Positions 9,739 through 18,814 of a DNA stretch of 64,000 bases are shown one piece after another (within the stretch, counting starts at the first letter, position 1; every line of letters begins with the position of its first letter). The DNA lies in assembly GCF_016625195.1 (NCBI RefSeq), contig NZ_JACVUP010000003.1, positions 277,300-341,299 on the forward strand, written 5' to 3'. This stretch comes from Erwinia sp. S63. Lineage in GTDB: Bacteria > Pseudomonadota > Gammaproteobacteria > Enterobacterales > Enterobacteriaceae. Below the pieces are notes generated by a model that worked only from the letters and a program-made list of their open reading frames with translations, was not told the DNA's origin and ran no database searches. Both the position numbers and the translations under genes were made by a program.

Positions 9739-10821
9739 TTAACCTTCGCTCAAACGTAATCCGGTTTCCGCATCAAACAGATGAATCTTTTCGACATTTA
9801 ACCCAAGACGAATCTGATCGCCAGTCACCGCGGCATGACGCCCGGCAATCTGCATATGCATGGCGTGGCCGTGCCATTCAAGATGCAACAACGTCGACTC
9901 ACCAGTGATTTCAACCACTTTTACCGTAGCTTGTGCACGAGTATCGGCCTCGATCAAATCGTGCGGACGCACGCCCAGCGTCACCTTAGCACCTTCGCGA
10001 TCGCGTGCCGCCGCTTGCCAGCGTAAAGGCAGCGGTTGCCACAAATCCTGGCACTGCACGCCGGGAATGCCCTCACGCGTAATCAATTGCGCGGGTAGCA
10101 GGTTCATCGGCGGCGAACCGATAAATCGCGCCACGAAGGTATCTGCCGGACGATCGTAGATCGCCAGCGGAGCACCCTGCTGCACAATACGTCCCTCTTT
10201 CATCACCACAATCTGATCGGCCAGCGTCATGGCTTCCACCTGATCGTGCGTCACGTACACCATGGTGGTTTTGAAGCGCTGGTGCAGCGATTTGATCTCG
10301 GCACGCAACTCCATTCTCAACTGCGCATCGAGGTTGGACAACGGCTCATCAAACAGAAACACCTGCGGATTGCGCACCATCGCGCGGCCCATCGCTACAC
10401 GCTGGCGTTGCCCGCCGGATAACGCACGCGGGTAGCGCCCCAGCAACTTATCAATGCCGAGAATGCCGGCGATGCGCTCGATTTTGCTCTGTTGCTCTTC
10501 GCGCTTCACTTTCTTCACCTGCATGTGAAACGCAAGGTTCTCCGCCACCGTCAGATGCGGATAAAGCGCATAGCTTTGAAACACCATGGCGATATCACGA
10601 TCGGCGGGATCGCGATCGTTGATTGCCACTTTATCCATCATGATTGCGCCATCCGACAGGCTCTCCAGCCCGGCGAGCAGGCGTAGCAATGTCGATTTTC
10701 CACAACCGGAAGGGCCGACCAGCACGGTAAAACTGCCGTCGGGAATGGTGAGGTCGAGCGGATGCAGAACCGATTGTTTGCCGTAGCGCTTAGCCACTTT
10801 TACGAGTTCAACACTGGCCAT
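9739..10821 (-). CDS. Sugar ABC transporter ATPase, MalK/UgpC family
   Basis: Cytoplasmic ATPase subunit of a carbohydrate importer, 360 residues. Walker A GPSGCGKST is at residues 36-44, the ABC signature LSGGQRQR at about 134, Walker B VFLFDEP, and the H-loop in YVTHDQVEAMTLAD. The C-terminal ~120 residues are the MalK-type TOBE/OB regulatory domain (LGVRPHDL). It is the last gene of the operon, 3 bp after the kinase. The usual length and motifs are intact. Confidence 0.94.
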   Translation of the reverse strand: MASVELVKVAKRYGKQSVLHPLDLTIPDGSFTVLVGPSGCGKSTLLRLLAGLESLSDGAIMMDKVAINDRDPADRDIAMVFQSYALYPHLTVAENLAFHMQVKKVKREEQQSKIERIAGILGIDKLLGRYPRALSGGQRQRVAMGRAMVRNPQVFLFDEPLSNLDAQLRMELRAEIKSLHQRFKTTMVYVTHDQVEAMTLADQIVVMKEGRIVQQGAPLAIYDRPADTFVARFIGSPPMNLLPAQLITREGIPGVQCQDLWQPLPLRWQAAARDREGAKVTLGVRPHDLIEADTRAQATVKVVEITGESTLLHLEWHGHAMHMQIAGRHAAVTGDQIRLGLNVEKIHLFDAETGLRLSEG

Positions 10822-10824
10822 GAT

Positions 10825-11778
10825 TTAGCGCTCCTGTGCGGAAAGTTGCAGTTGATGCCAGTCGGGATAGCGACGCGGCAGGGTACTGATTGCCAGTGAA
10901 GCCACCGCGATGCCCCATTGCAACGCGGTGGTGATATCTTGCTGATGCAGCAGCGCAGTGAGAAAACCGGCGTTGAAGCTGTCGCCTGCGCCAATGGTAT
11001 CCACCACGGTGACGGGCTTAGCGGGTTGAGTGAGGTGCTGATGTGATTGCCAGCAACCTGCGCCTTGTGCACCGCATTTGACCACGCAACCGCCGCGGCC
11101 GCTGAGTCGTTGTGCGAGTTGGGTGGCGGCCACGTTGAGATCCTCCGCGTCCATCAGGCCCAGCGTTTCGACTTCATTGAGCAGCAGCCAGTCACACAGC
11201 GGCAACCACTGCGCCATCTGCTGGCGAACCTCTTCGGTCCAACCCTGCGGCGGCCAGCCGGTATCCACGGCGATGATAAACCCGCGCTGCTGTAACTCAC
11301 TCAGTAACAGCGGGTATTCGTTGTACAGATGCAGGCACAAGAAGGTGCCACACAGCAGTACGATATCGCCTTCACTGGCACGTAGCGGCAGTTGATTCAG
11401 CACATCTTCGGCGGTGAGCCGCACGATGTGGCCGAGATTACTGAGGAAGGATCGCTCGTGATCGGAGTGCGTTACGCCGACGGTCAGTGAGGTTTCACAG
11501 TGATAGCGCGTCCAGTGGGCGACGCTGTGCGGGAAATAACTGCCCAGCCAGGCGCTCAGGCCATCATCACCCTGATTAGCCACCGCACGATGACGCACCT
11601 GCATCGCTTCCAGCGCTAGCGCACAGTTGCCCGCCGATCCGCCCGGGCGCAATTCGCTGTGATTCATCATCACTTCGGTGCCACGCTGCGGCCAGTGGTC
11701 GAGGGTGCCCATAATCAAATCGACGTTAATATTGCCGACCACATACAGTGTGGCGGTAGAGTCCATGTTCATCTTCAT
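10825..11778 (-). CDS. PfkB-family carbohydrate kinase
   Basis: Ribokinase/PfkB-fold sugar kinase of 317 residues. The N-terminal signature YVVGNINVDLIMG and glycine pair LRPGGSAGNCALAL bind substrate. The C-terminal motif DTIGAGDSFNAGFL holds the catalytic aspartate and anion hole. It overlaps the upstream permease by 4 bp (11775-11778), so it is translationally coupled to a sugar importer and probably phosphorylates the imported sugar. The exact substrate cannot be read; the family includes ribokinase, fructokinase and KDG kinase members. Confidence 0.9.
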   Translation of the reverse strand: MKMNMDSTATLYVVGNINVDLIMGTLDHWPQRGTEVMMNHSELRPGGSAGNCALALEAMQVRHRAVANQGDDGLSAWLGSYFPHSVAHWTRYHCETSLTVGVTHSDHERSFLSNLGHIVRLTAEDVLNQLPLRASEGDIVLLCGTFLCLHLYNEYPLLLSELQQRGFIIAVDTGWPPQGWTEEVRQQMAQWLPLCDWLLLNEVETLGLMDAEDLNVAATQLAQRLSGRGGCVVKCGAQGAGCWQSHQHLTQPAKPVTVVDTIGAGDSFNAGFLTALLHQQDITTALQWGIAVASLAISTLPRRYPDWHQLQLSAQER

Positions 11779-12614
11779 CCTTTGCTCCCGCCACTGGCGA
11801 GGCCACTGACCAGCGTTTTCTGCAGCCAGATTGCAATAAACAGCGGTGGCACGGATGCCAGAATCCCGACTGCTGCAATCAAACCATCATCGGTGGCGCG
11901 TCCGGCGGTAAAGCCCGCAATCGTCACTGGCAAGGTTTGTGCTGCGATGTTGCTGGTGAACAACAGCGCATAGAAGAACTCATCCCACGCCAGCAGCCAG
12001 CCAAACAGCGCCGCTGCACCCAGCACTGGTTTTGCCAACGGCAGGGTAATACGCAGCAGTACCTGCCAGACACGCAAACCATCCAGCCGCGCCGCTTGCT
12101 CAATATCCTGTGGTAAAGCATCGAACTGGTTCTTCAGCATCCACGTCAGAAACGGCAGGATTAGCGAACAGTAGACGATGATCAGACCGGGACGGGTATT
12201 CAACAGATCAAACTGTTGCAGCAGGAAGTAGAGCGGCAGCACAAACGCCACCGGCGGCACCATATAGATGGCGAGTGAGGCAAACAGCCAGCCATCGCGA
12301 CCACGATAGCGAGAGAAGCTGAACGCCGCCGGAATGGCCAGCAGCAGGCAGATAATGGTCGCCCCAGTAGCCACCAACAGGCTGTTTCCTAGCGCATGCA
12401 GGAACAGCGTGCCGGGCTGGCCGGGTTCCAGTGAAATCAAACGGCTGTAGCGGCTGAAATCCCACTGGCGCGGTAACCATTCCAGCGGAACACGCGTGAG
12501 ATCGCTGGTGGCGCTAACGCTCATCAGAAACAGCCAGCCCATCGGCGCGAGTACTGAAATTGCCACCAATAACGCGGCGGCATATTTGGCCGTGCTGCGT
12601 AATTTAGCCTTCAT
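11775..12614 (-). CDS. Sugar ABC transporter permease, MalG/UgpE type
   Basis: Inner-membrane subunit of 279 residues with six predicted helices. The cytoplasmic EAA loop reads DIEQAARLDGLRVWQVLLRITLPLAKP and docks to the ATPase. The order binding protein, MalF-type permease, MalG-type permease, kinase, ATPase is typical of CUT1 importers. It overlaps the first permease by 11 bp and the kinase by 4 bp. Confidence 0.93.
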   Translation of the reverse strand: MKAKLRSTAKYAAALLVAISVLAPMGWLFLMSVSATSDLTRVPLEWLPRQWDFSRYSRLISLEPGQPGTLFLHALGNSLLVATGATIICLLLAIPAAFSFSRYRGRDGWLFASLAIYMVPPVAFVLPLYFLLQQFDLLNTRPGLIIVYCSLILPFLTWMLKNQFDALPQDIEQAARLDGLRVWQVLLRITLPLAKPVLGAAALFGWLLAWDEFFYALLFTSNIAAQTLPVTIAGFTAGRATDDGLIAAVGILASVPPLFIAIWLQKTLVSGLASGGSKG

Positions 12615-13512
12615 ACGCGCTCCCTTTGCGGCGCTGACGCCACAATAACAACATGTAAAGCGTGATCAGCACGGCGCACAGCAGCGTCATCAGCATGGCG
12701 TAAGCCGCGCCGCTGCCCGCACGCAGGTAACTGAACGACTCCTGATAGACGTAGAAACTTAACGTTTTGGTGCTATCAACCGGGCCACCGCGCGTCATCA
12801 CATAGATGATGTCGAAAATCTTGAAGGCATCGATGGTACGCAACACCAGCGCCACGCTCAGTGGGCCAACAATCGCCGGGAAGGTAATCGCACGGAAGCG
12901 TCGCCAGGCGGATGCGCCATCCAGACGTGCTGCTTCAAACAGATCGTCAGGGATGGATTGCAATGCAGCCAGCACCAGCAGGGTCACCAGCGGATAGTTT
13001 TTCCAGATATCGGCAAACATCACCGCGTTGAGCGCCGAATCAGGCGAACCCAACCAACTGCGATAACTATCAATAATGCCGAGCTGGGTAAGCAGCGCAT
13101 TAATGCTGCCGTAATCTGGGTTGAAGTTGAGGCGCCACATCATGGCGTTGACGATGGTCGGCAGCGCCCACGGCAGTATCACCAGCACGCGCAAAATATT
13201 GCGTCCGGCAAATTTCTGATTCAGTAACAATGCCACCAGCACGCCAATCACACCTTCAAACGCCACCGAGACCACGGTGAAGTAGAGCGTGCGCCACAGC
13301 GAGCTTAGGAAATCGGGATCGGTGATGGCGAACAGATAGTTCTCCACTCCTACCCAAGCCGGTGATTGACCGCTGCCAATTAAGGCGGCATCGGTGAAAC
13401 TCAGCCAGATAGTGCGTAACAGCGGCCAGGCGGTGAGCAACAGCATCACCAGCAACATGGGTGCTAACAGCACCCATGCCTGCCGTTGTTCGCGTTGACG
13501 CAAACTCAGCAT
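12604..13512 (-). CDS. Sugar ABC transporter permease, MalF/UgpA type
   Basis: Inner-membrane subunit of 302 residues. A cytoplasmic N-terminus (MLSLRQREQRQAW) is followed by six hydrophobic segments and the EAA motif DDLFEAARLDGASAWRRFRAITFP at about residues 195-220. It follows the binding-protein gene with a 9-bp gap and overlaps the second permease by 11 bp, which suggests tight translational coupling. Confidence 0.93.
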   Translation of the reverse strand: MLSLRQREQRQAWVLLAPMLLVMLLLTAWPLLRTIWLSFTDAALIGSGQSPAWVGVENYLFAITDPDFLSSLWRTLYFTVVSVAFEGVIGVLVALLLNQKFAGRNILRVLVILPWALPTIVNAMMWRLNFNPDYGSINALLTQLGIIDSYRSWLGSPDSALNAVMFADIWKNYPLVTLLVLAALQSIPDDLFEAARLDGASAWRRFRAITFPAIVGPLSVALVLRTIDAFKIFDIIYVMTRGGPVDSTKTLSFYVYQESFSYLRAGSGAAYAMLMTLLCAVLITLYMLLLWRQRRKGSAYEG

Positions 13513-13521
13513 GCTGACCCC

Positions 13522-14769
13522 TTAACGTAAACGCGCAGCACTTTTATCAACCGTCTGCATGGCCGCGTCTGGCGTGGCGCTGCCCACCAGCACTTGCTGC
13601 AGTTGCTGCTGCAAGGTGTTAGAGAGACGGGAATAGTCGGCGGTCTCCGGACGCGACAGCATCACATTCAGTGATTTGTCAGCCGCCGCGATCAGGCTCT
13701 CCTGGTTCTTCAGTACCGCTGGATCCTGATAAGAGCTTTTCCAGATCGGCAGGCTCAGGGTGGCGTACTTGTTCTGTACCGGTTGCGAGGTCATATAGCT
13801 GATGTATTGCCACGCCTGGTCACCGTGGGTGCTACCTTTGGCAATGCCAAGACCCATCGAACCGTTCACTGCACCAAATTTACCCGGCGCATCACCCGGC
13901 GCCGGGACGATCCCGACCTGGCCGGCCACTTTGCTCTGTTTCGGATCGTTGGCCATGTTGTACATGTAGGTCCAGTTCAGCGCGAAGGCGGCATCACCGT
14001 TGGAGAAGGCCTTACGCACATCCTCTTCCAGATATTCGCGTGAGGCTGGGTTGCTCAGCCCCTCATCCAGCGAACTCTTCATCAGCTTGACAGCCTGCAA
14101 AGAGGCCGGGCTGGAGAAATCGAGCTTGCCGTTGTTATAGAATTTGCCGCCAAAGCCAGATACTAACGTGGTGTAATCACACACCAGCGCTTCCGCTTGC
14201 GACCAGCTCCACACCAGTGGATATTTGACGATGTTTTTCTGCTTGATGATGCGCGCATCATCAATCACCTGCTGCCAGGTTTGCGGCGGGGTGGTGATTC
14301 CGGCTTTCTCCAGCATCGCTTTGTTGTAATAGAGGTATTTGGTATCCAGGATCCACGGCATGCCAAGGGTTTTGCCGTCGTAGACCACGGTGTTCATCGC
14401 ACCAGGGAAGATCTTCTCTTTTTCGTCTGCGGCGATACGGCTGCTGACGTCCTGCAGCAGATCAAACCTGGTGAATTCCGCAGGCCAGATGGCATCGAAC
14501 AGCACCACGTCATAACCGTTACCGCCTGCGCCACGCGCCGCGACAATTTTGTCGTGCAGCGCTTCGTACGGCACAAACTCCAGATTCACCTGCACATCCG
14601 GATGCGCTTTCTGGAACTCCTGCGTCATGGCGCGAATATCATTTTCGCTGTAAGCCGCCTGAGTCATAAACAGCGCATTGAGGGTGGTTGCGGCTGCCGC
14701 ATTACCGGCGCTGGCTAACATCACCGCGATGGCACAGCCTTTCAATGTGGTTGAGAACCGGATTTTCAT
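13522..14769 (-). CDS. Extracellular sugar-binding protein (family 1)
   Basis: Periplasmic solute receptor of 415 residues, first gene of the importer operon. The N-terminus has a classical signal peptide (MKIRFSTTLKGCAIAVMLAS, cleavage near AAAA). The mature protein has family-1 features: EFVPYEALHDKIVAARGAGG near the start and GSMGLGIAKGSTHGDQAWQYI near 285-310. The ligand is not determinable from sequence. The operon promoter region lies upstream, with a palindromic operator at 14806-14830, 37 bp from the start codon. Confidence 0.93.
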   Translation of the reverse strand: MKIRFSTTLKGCAIAVMLASAGNAAAATTLNALFMTQAAYSENDIRAMTQEFQKAHPDVQVNLEFVPYEALHDKIVAARGAGGNGYDVVLFDAIWPAEFTRFDLLQDVSSRIAADEKEKIFPGAMNTVVYDGKTLGMPWILDTKYLYYNKAMLEKAGITTPPQTWQQVIDDARIIKQKNIVKYPLVWSWSQAEALVCDYTTLVSGFGGKFYNNGKLDFSSPASLQAVKLMKSSLDEGLSNPASREYLEEDVRKAFSNGDAAFALNWTYMYNMANDPKQSKVAGQVGIVPAPGDAPGKFGAVNGSMGLGIAKGSTHGDQAWQYISYMTSQPVQNKYATLSLPIWKSSYQDPAVLKNQESLIAAADKSLNVMLSRPETADYSRLSNTLQQQLQQVLVGSATPDAAMQTVDKSAARLR

Positions 14770-14805
14770 AACTTTTTCCGCCTTGATGCGAGAAGAGGGT
14801 GTTTA

Positions 14806-14830
14806 ATTAAATCAATTTGATTGATTTAAT
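14806..14830. promoter_or_regulatory. Perfect palindromic operator candidate (ROK site)
   Basis: ATTAAATCAA (14806-14815) and TTGATTTAAT (14821-14830) form 10-bp perfect arms around TTTGA. It lies 36 bp upstream of the binding-protein start and between it and the divergent ROK repressor. A/T-rich arms of this shape suit NagC/XylR-type ROK repressors, so control of the sugar operon by that repressor is the likely reading. Confidence 0.65.
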
Positions 14831-15030
14831 AACGCGCACAGGTTGTCAGGTTGCTGCAGCTGACATCAATGAGCTAAAGCAAGTGACGTGCCAGGGCATA
14901 AATCTCGTTTGCCGCTGCACACTACTCTGCACAGATTTTTGCCGCTGTCAGGTAAACAGGTTGTAAAATGTGTAGCCGATCATAGATATTGATGCGCTGG
15001 CAGTCGCGGTCGTGAAAAGAGGGAAGCAGG

Positions 15031-16200
15031 ATGAGAACATCAGGAACCAATCTGGAACATGCGCGCGCGCACAACCGTCGTGTGATCATCGAAGCGATCC
15101 GCCTGCACGGCGAGCTGACGCGGGCTGAGCTGGCGCGACTGACCGCCTTAACCCCGCAAACCGTCTCTAATATTGTGGCTGAACTGGAAGCCGCCGAACT
15201 GCTCACCAGCCGTCAGCCGCGCAAGCAGGGACGTGGGCAACCGGCGATTCCGGTAATCCTCAATCCAGCCAGTGCGTTCTCCATCGGCATTCATCTCGAC
15301 CACCAAACCTTGCTGATCGTGCTGGTGGATCTCACCGGTGAAATTCATTTCCGTCGCCTTATTCTGGTGCAAAAACCCCAGCCCGATGCCACTTTAGCGC
15401 GCATTGCGGAGGTGCTGGCGGAGATCAAAACGCAACTCGGTGCCCGCTGGCAGAAAGTTTTGGGGATCGGCGTGGTGATGCCGGGACCGTTTGGTGTAGA
15501 GGGAATCTCTTCGGTTGGCCCCACCACCTTGCATGGCTGGGAGTCGGTCGATATCGAAGCGAGACTGGCGGAGATGAGCGGCGTGCCGGTGACGCTGGAG
15601 AACGATGCTACGGTCGCGGCGATCGGGGAGCGCTTCCACGGCGTCGCGCGCCATCTTAACTCGTTTATCTATCTCTATATCGGCACCGGTTTGGGCGCTG
15701 GCATCATCATGGATGGCCACGTTTACAGCGGTCATGCACACAACGCCGGAGAAATCGGGCATGTGGTGGTGGAGCCGGGCGGACGCGAATGCTATTGCGG
15801 CAATCACGGCTGCCTGGAGCGCTACGTGTCACTGCAGGCGGCCTATGAATTCTGTGGGCTGGACCCGATGACCGCGTTGCCGGACGATCTGCTGGAGGTG
15901 GATCCCGCGGTGTTCGACCGCTGGATTGATACCGTGCTGACGCCATTGCGACAGGGGATCAATATGCTGGAGTGCATTTTTGATGCGGAGAGCGTGATCA
16001 TCGGCGGCATGATGCCCGCCGCGCTGCTGGATAAGATCATTCAGCGCCTGCCGCCGCTCTATCAGTCGGTGCGCGGGCGTTATCTCACCGGCTCACGTTT
16101 GAAAACGGGCATGACCGGCAGTGATACCGCGGCGCTGGGTGCGGCGGCGTTGCCGATTTTTGACGAATTTAATCCGCAATTTCAGGTGTTGATGAAATGA
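15031..16200 (+). CDS. ROK-family transcriptional repressor (NagC/XylR type)
   Basis: Sugar-responsive repressor of 389 residues. The N-terminal winged helix (ELTRAELARLTALTPQTVSN) precedes a ROK sugar-binding domain with the ATP-site-like LYIGTGLGAGIIMDG and the zinc motif CYCGNHGCLERY near residue 255. The start ATG at 15031 follows a GGAAGCAGG site. It is divergent from the ABC/kinase operon and is its natural regulator through the palindrome at 14806. No catalytic phosphotransferase role is implied; such members keep sugar binding but act as repressors. Confidence 0.92.
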   Translation: MRTSGTNLEHARAHNRRVIIEAIRLHGELTRAELARLTALTPQTVSNIVAELEAAELLTSRQPRKQGRGQPAIPVILNPASAFSIGIHLDHQTLLIVLVDLTGEIHFRRLILVQKPQPDATLARIAEVLAEIKTQLGARWQKVLGIGVVMPGPFGVEGISSVGPTTLHGWESVDIEARLAEMSGVPVTLENDATVAAIGERFHGVARHLNSFIYLYIGTGLGAGIIMDGHVYSGHAHNAGEIGHVVVEPGGRECYCGNHGCLERYVSLQAAYEFCGLDPMTALPDDLLEVDPAVFDRWIDTVLTPLRQGINMLECIFDAESVIIGGMMPAALLDKIIQRLPPLYQSVRGRYLTGSRLKTGMTGSDTAALGAAALPIFDEFNPQFQVLMK

Positions 16201-16327
16201 GGACAAGAAGTAACTGGCAAGGCCGGTTCCTGCCCTTTGTTGACTCAGAAACAACGTAAATCCTTACTCGCCATCCGCAAGGGCATTTTTCCGGCCGTCT
16301 GCGCTACGACAGATGATTTATAGAGTC

Positions 16328-17029
16328 TTAGCGTGCGAAAAATACGCTCAACTTTTGTCGCTCCTGGCCGTGCGCATCCATATTATCGACCGCCAGCCAG
16401 GCCGATAACGCATGCTTCACCTGCGGCCATTCACCATCAATCATTGACAGCCAGTCGGTATCGCGATTGCGTTGCTTGCGCGTCATTGCCTGGCGGAAGC
16501 GCCCTTCATAGGTGAAGCCAAGGCGTTCTGCCGCCCGACGCGAGGCGAGGTTAGTGGAGTCACAGCGCCATGCGACCCGGCGGTAGCCTAGCTCAAATGC
16601 CTGCTGCAATAACAAGTAGATCGCTTCACTGCCCAATACATTGCGCTGCATCAGCGGTGACCAGGTGACATGACCGATCTCAATCGCACCGTTCTGGCCG
16701 TCAATATTGGCGAAACATACGGCACCGACCGCTTGCTGAGTGCGATGGTCGATCACCGCATAACTCACCAATCCGCTGTCCTGGCATTTCCCACTGATCC
16801 AACTTTCCATCTCTGCCAGCGAGGCGGGCTGCGTCGCGCCCAGCCAGGTCCAGTCCCGATCGTCTGGTGCGCTTGAGAAGGCGGCAAACAAAGCGTGACT
16901 ATGCGCAATATCTAACGGATCAAGCGTACAAAAGCGGCCGTTAAGCGGAATAGCAGGAGGCGAGGGCAGTGGTTGCCAGTCTGGCAAAGCAAAACCCACT
17001 GGCTGACCATATTGATTCAGTTGCGTCAT
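16328..17029 (-). CDS. GNAT-family N-acetyltransferase (RimJ/RimL-like)
   Basis: Acetyl-CoA-dependent acetyltransferase of 233 residues. The central GNAT core includes GAIEIGHVTWSPLMQRNVLGSEA (beta-4/CoA pyrophosphate loop region) and WRCDSTNLASRRAAERLGFTYEGRFRQA, the classic RimL-type end of the fold. An N-terminal ~45-residue arm (GQPVGFALPDWQPLP) is typical of a subgroup with unknown small-molecule or peptide substrates. ATG 17029 was chosen because AGGGAA lies 6 bp upstream; an in-frame start at 17053 adds eight residues. It stands alone. Confidence 0.88.
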   Translation of the reverse strand: MTQLNQYGQPVGFALPDWQPLPSPPAIPLNGRFCTLDPLDIAHSHALFAAFSSAPDDRDWTWLGATQPASLAEMESWISGKCQDSGLVSYAVIDHRTQQAVGAVCFANIDGQNGAIEIGHVTWSPLMQRNVLGSEAIYLLLQQAFELGYRRVAWRCDSTNLASRRAAERLGFTYEGRFRQAMTRKQRNRDTDWLSMIDGEWPQVKHALSAWLAVDNMDAHGQERQKLSVFFAR

Positions 17030-17088
17030 CGTCTTTCCCTGGCTGAGTTGCAATTTATGCGCAAAGGCACTGTGTCGCTATAATACAC

Positions 17089-17463
17089 TCAATTTATAAC
17101 AAGAAAATTATCGGGCGATTTAAAATCCTTTTTACGCATTACCGTAATGACATTTTGTACCACCCATAACTTACCGACTTGTCTGTCATGGGTAATTGCA
17201 CACGGGAAATGTAAATGTGTTTTATTGCACTTTAAAACAAACCGCGTGCCTTCATCATAATCAATTATCGTAGAAAGGTGTGTTTGAATGAATATCTGAA
17301 ATACGTTATCCAGTTCATGTAATGTGATGGATGGTTTATTACGCGGATCGTTTAGTCGTTCAAATGCGGCATGGAAAGTAAAATGAATTCTGGCGCAGTC
17401 TTCAGCGAGGATGTCATTGATATCAGCTTCCAAATCCAGGAGTTGTTGTTCCGTTATGGTCAT
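17089..17463 (-). CDS. Unknown 124-residue protein, second gene of a pair
   Basis: Not recognised with certainty. The sequence begins MTITEQQLLDLEADIND and ends with a compact basic/hydrophobic part (LWVVQNVITVMRKKDF). The FTFHAAFERLND stretch followed by beta-strand-like segments loosely recalls DUF4258/RelE-fold proteins, but I cannot support a function. Its start lies inside the upstream 82-residue gene (41-bp overlap), so the two are coupled. A TTG at 17478 with GAGG just upstream is an alternative start. AT-rich relative to neighbours. Confidence 0.6.
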   Translation of the reverse strand: MTITEQQLLDLEADINDILAEDCARIHFTFHAAFERLNDPRNKPSITLHELDNVFQIFIQTHLSTIIDYDEGTRFVLKCNKTHLHFPCAITHDRQVGKLWVVQNVITVMRKKDFKSPDNFLVIN

Positions 17464-17671
17464 AATGCTGCGCAGCAACCTCGCTCAGTTTGCGATTGAG
17501 CTCTTCATTTGAGAGTGCATGAACGGTCGCAACATGGGCGCTGTAGCTTAGCGTTCCCATCCGGACATCAAACTCTTCATTATCAAATGACTCGACAAAG
17601 ACAGCGTTGCCGCTCTCAGCATCAAAGAATGAGGCGTAATTCTGCTCTATTTGCATGTCAAATTTAAACAT
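17423..17671 (-). CDS. Unknown 82-residue acidic protein, first gene of a pair
   Basis: Not recognised. The protein starts MFKFDMQIEQNYASFFDAE, is acidic and has no membrane segment. ATG 17671 has GGGAG about 6 bp upstream, which decides the start against the in-frame TTG at 17683. It is followed by an overlapping 124-residue basic-tailed protein. This small, acidic-first, overlapping layout is what toxin-antitoxin or immunity pairs look like, but there is no motif to confirm it. Confidence 0.6.
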   Translation of the reverse strand: MFKFDMQIEQNYASFFDAESGNAVFVESFDNEEFDVRMGTLSYSAHVATVHALSNEELNRKLSEVAAQHYDHNGTTTPGFGS

Positions 17672-17785
17672 ACAGACTCCCAATCAAGAAATTATCTTCG
17701 ATTATAGATGACAGAAATTACACCTTTTATGTTTAACTTTAAATTATATAATGCGAATTTATCAAATTGAATGTATGGAGCTGAA

Positions 17786-18244
17786 ATGCAGCCAAATCTA
17801 CGCGAAGTTGCAGTCAAAAACGTTGAAATCGGTAATAACGTCACGATTTACCAGCCTGCGAATGTTTATGGCTGCACCCTACAAGACGACGTATTCATCG
17901 GTCCGTTTGTCGAAATTCAAGCACATGCGGTGATTGGCAGAGGCACAAAAGTCCAGTCGCACACCTTTATCTGTGAATACGTTAGCGTGGGCGAAAACTG
18001 CTTTATTGGTCACGGCGTGATGTTCGCCAACGACATGTTCCGTGATGGCGAACCTAATGCCGATCGAGAAAGCTGGGCGCGCATCAAGCTGGGTAACAAT
18101 GTCTCAATCGGCAGTGGCGCGAGTATTTTGGCGGTCAGCATCTGCGATGGCGCGGTCATTGGCGCGGGCAGTGTGGTGACGAAAGACATCACGCAGAAGG
18201 GCGTTTACGCCGGAAACCCGGCGCGTTTACTGCGGTTGCTATAG
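17786..18244 (+). CDS. Left-handed beta-helix (hexapeptide-repeat) acyltransferase
   Basis: Acetyl/acyltransferase of 152 residues built of hexapeptide repeats (VEIGNNVTIYQPANVYGCTL, VFIGPFVEIQAHAVIGRGTKV, ENCFIGHGVMF, VSIGSGASILAVSICDGAVIGAGSVVTKDI), ending in the characteristic YAGNPARLLR. The NVYG...FVEIQ...SHTFICEYV layout resembles WbpD/WlbB/QdtC-type sugar N-acyltransferases used in O-antigen or S-layer sugar synthesis, though no polysaccharide genes are nearby. ATG 17786 was chosen for GGAG at 17777-17780; ATG 17771 would add five residues. Confidence 0.88.
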   Translation: MQPNLREVAVKNVEIGNNVTIYQPANVYGCTLQDDVFIGPFVEIQAHAVIGRGTKVQSHTFICEYVSVGENCFIGHGVMFANDMFRDGEPNADRESWARIKLGNNVSIGSGASILAVSICDGAVIGAGSVVTKDITQKGVYAGNPARLLRLL

Positions 18245-18262
18245 TACAAGGAATAGACTGGT

Positions 18263-18303
18263 TGTTTCGTTTATTTCGGATATTGTTTGTTTCGTTTGTT
18301 TCG
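18263..18303. repeat. Two 16-bp direct repeats upstream of HTH/PIN pair
   Basis: TGTTTCGTTTATTTCG (18263-18278) recurs as TGTTTCGTTTGTTTCG (18288-18303) with one mismatch. The starts are 25 bp apart, and the pair ends 50 bp upstream of the antitoxin start. Each unit contains two TTTCG submotifs. This is a likely autoregulatory operator of the toxin-antitoxin operon. Confidence 0.6.
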
Positions 18304-18352
18304 ATTAGTATTAGAGCGCTGTAATTCACGAACTAAGAAACTGGAAAAACTC

Positions 18353-18814
18353 ATGACAAACTCAATTCTGGACAATGTAAGCCTTCCGGCTCAGAAGGAA
18401 ATTGAGGCCGCTCTACGTGGACAAAGAGAACTGGCGACTTTTCTCTCCACAAAGCTGGAGACACAGGTCATATCTATTCAAGATGCAAACGACGAAACTC
18501 ACCAAATCGAGTTGCCAACCTCAGCTTTAACGTTGCTAATGAAGGTGTTGGGAGAACTGGCCGTAGGAAATGCGGTGCAGGTCGTTCCGGTTCATGCTGA
18601 ATTAACCACACAGGAAGCAGCCAACATCCTCAATGTCTCACGGCCTCATATGGTGAAACTGTTGGAAGAAGGGAAGCTGCCATACCATAAAACTGGCCGC
18701 CATCGCCGTGTACTTTTTGCAGATCTGATGCGCTATAAAGCTCAGCGCGAAAGTGAAAGTAATAATGCTATGCAGGAGTTGGCTGATTTAAGCCAAGGAC
18801 TCGGTCTTTACTAA
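18353..18814 (+). CDS. Antitoxin-type HTH protein (excisionase-like domain)
   Basis: Probable antitoxin and autorepressor, 153 residues. The C-terminal half carries an excisionase/MerR-like helix-turn-helix (LTTQEAANILNVSRPHMVKLLEEGKLPYHKTGRHRRV). The N-terminal half is helical and may dimerise. The last base of its stop codon (18814) is the first base of the PIN gene start, so translation is coupled. ATG 18353 (MTNSILDNV) is preferred; an in-frame start at 18287 lies inside the repeat region. The repeats at 18263-18303 are probably its operator. Confidence 0.85.
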   Translation: MTNSILDNVSLPAQKEIEAALRGQRELATFLSTKLETQVISIQDANDETHQIELPTSALTLLMKVLGELAVGNAVQVVPVHAELTTQEAANILNVSRPHMVKLLEEGKLPYHKTGRHRRVLFADLMRYKAQRESESNNAMQELADLSQGLGLY

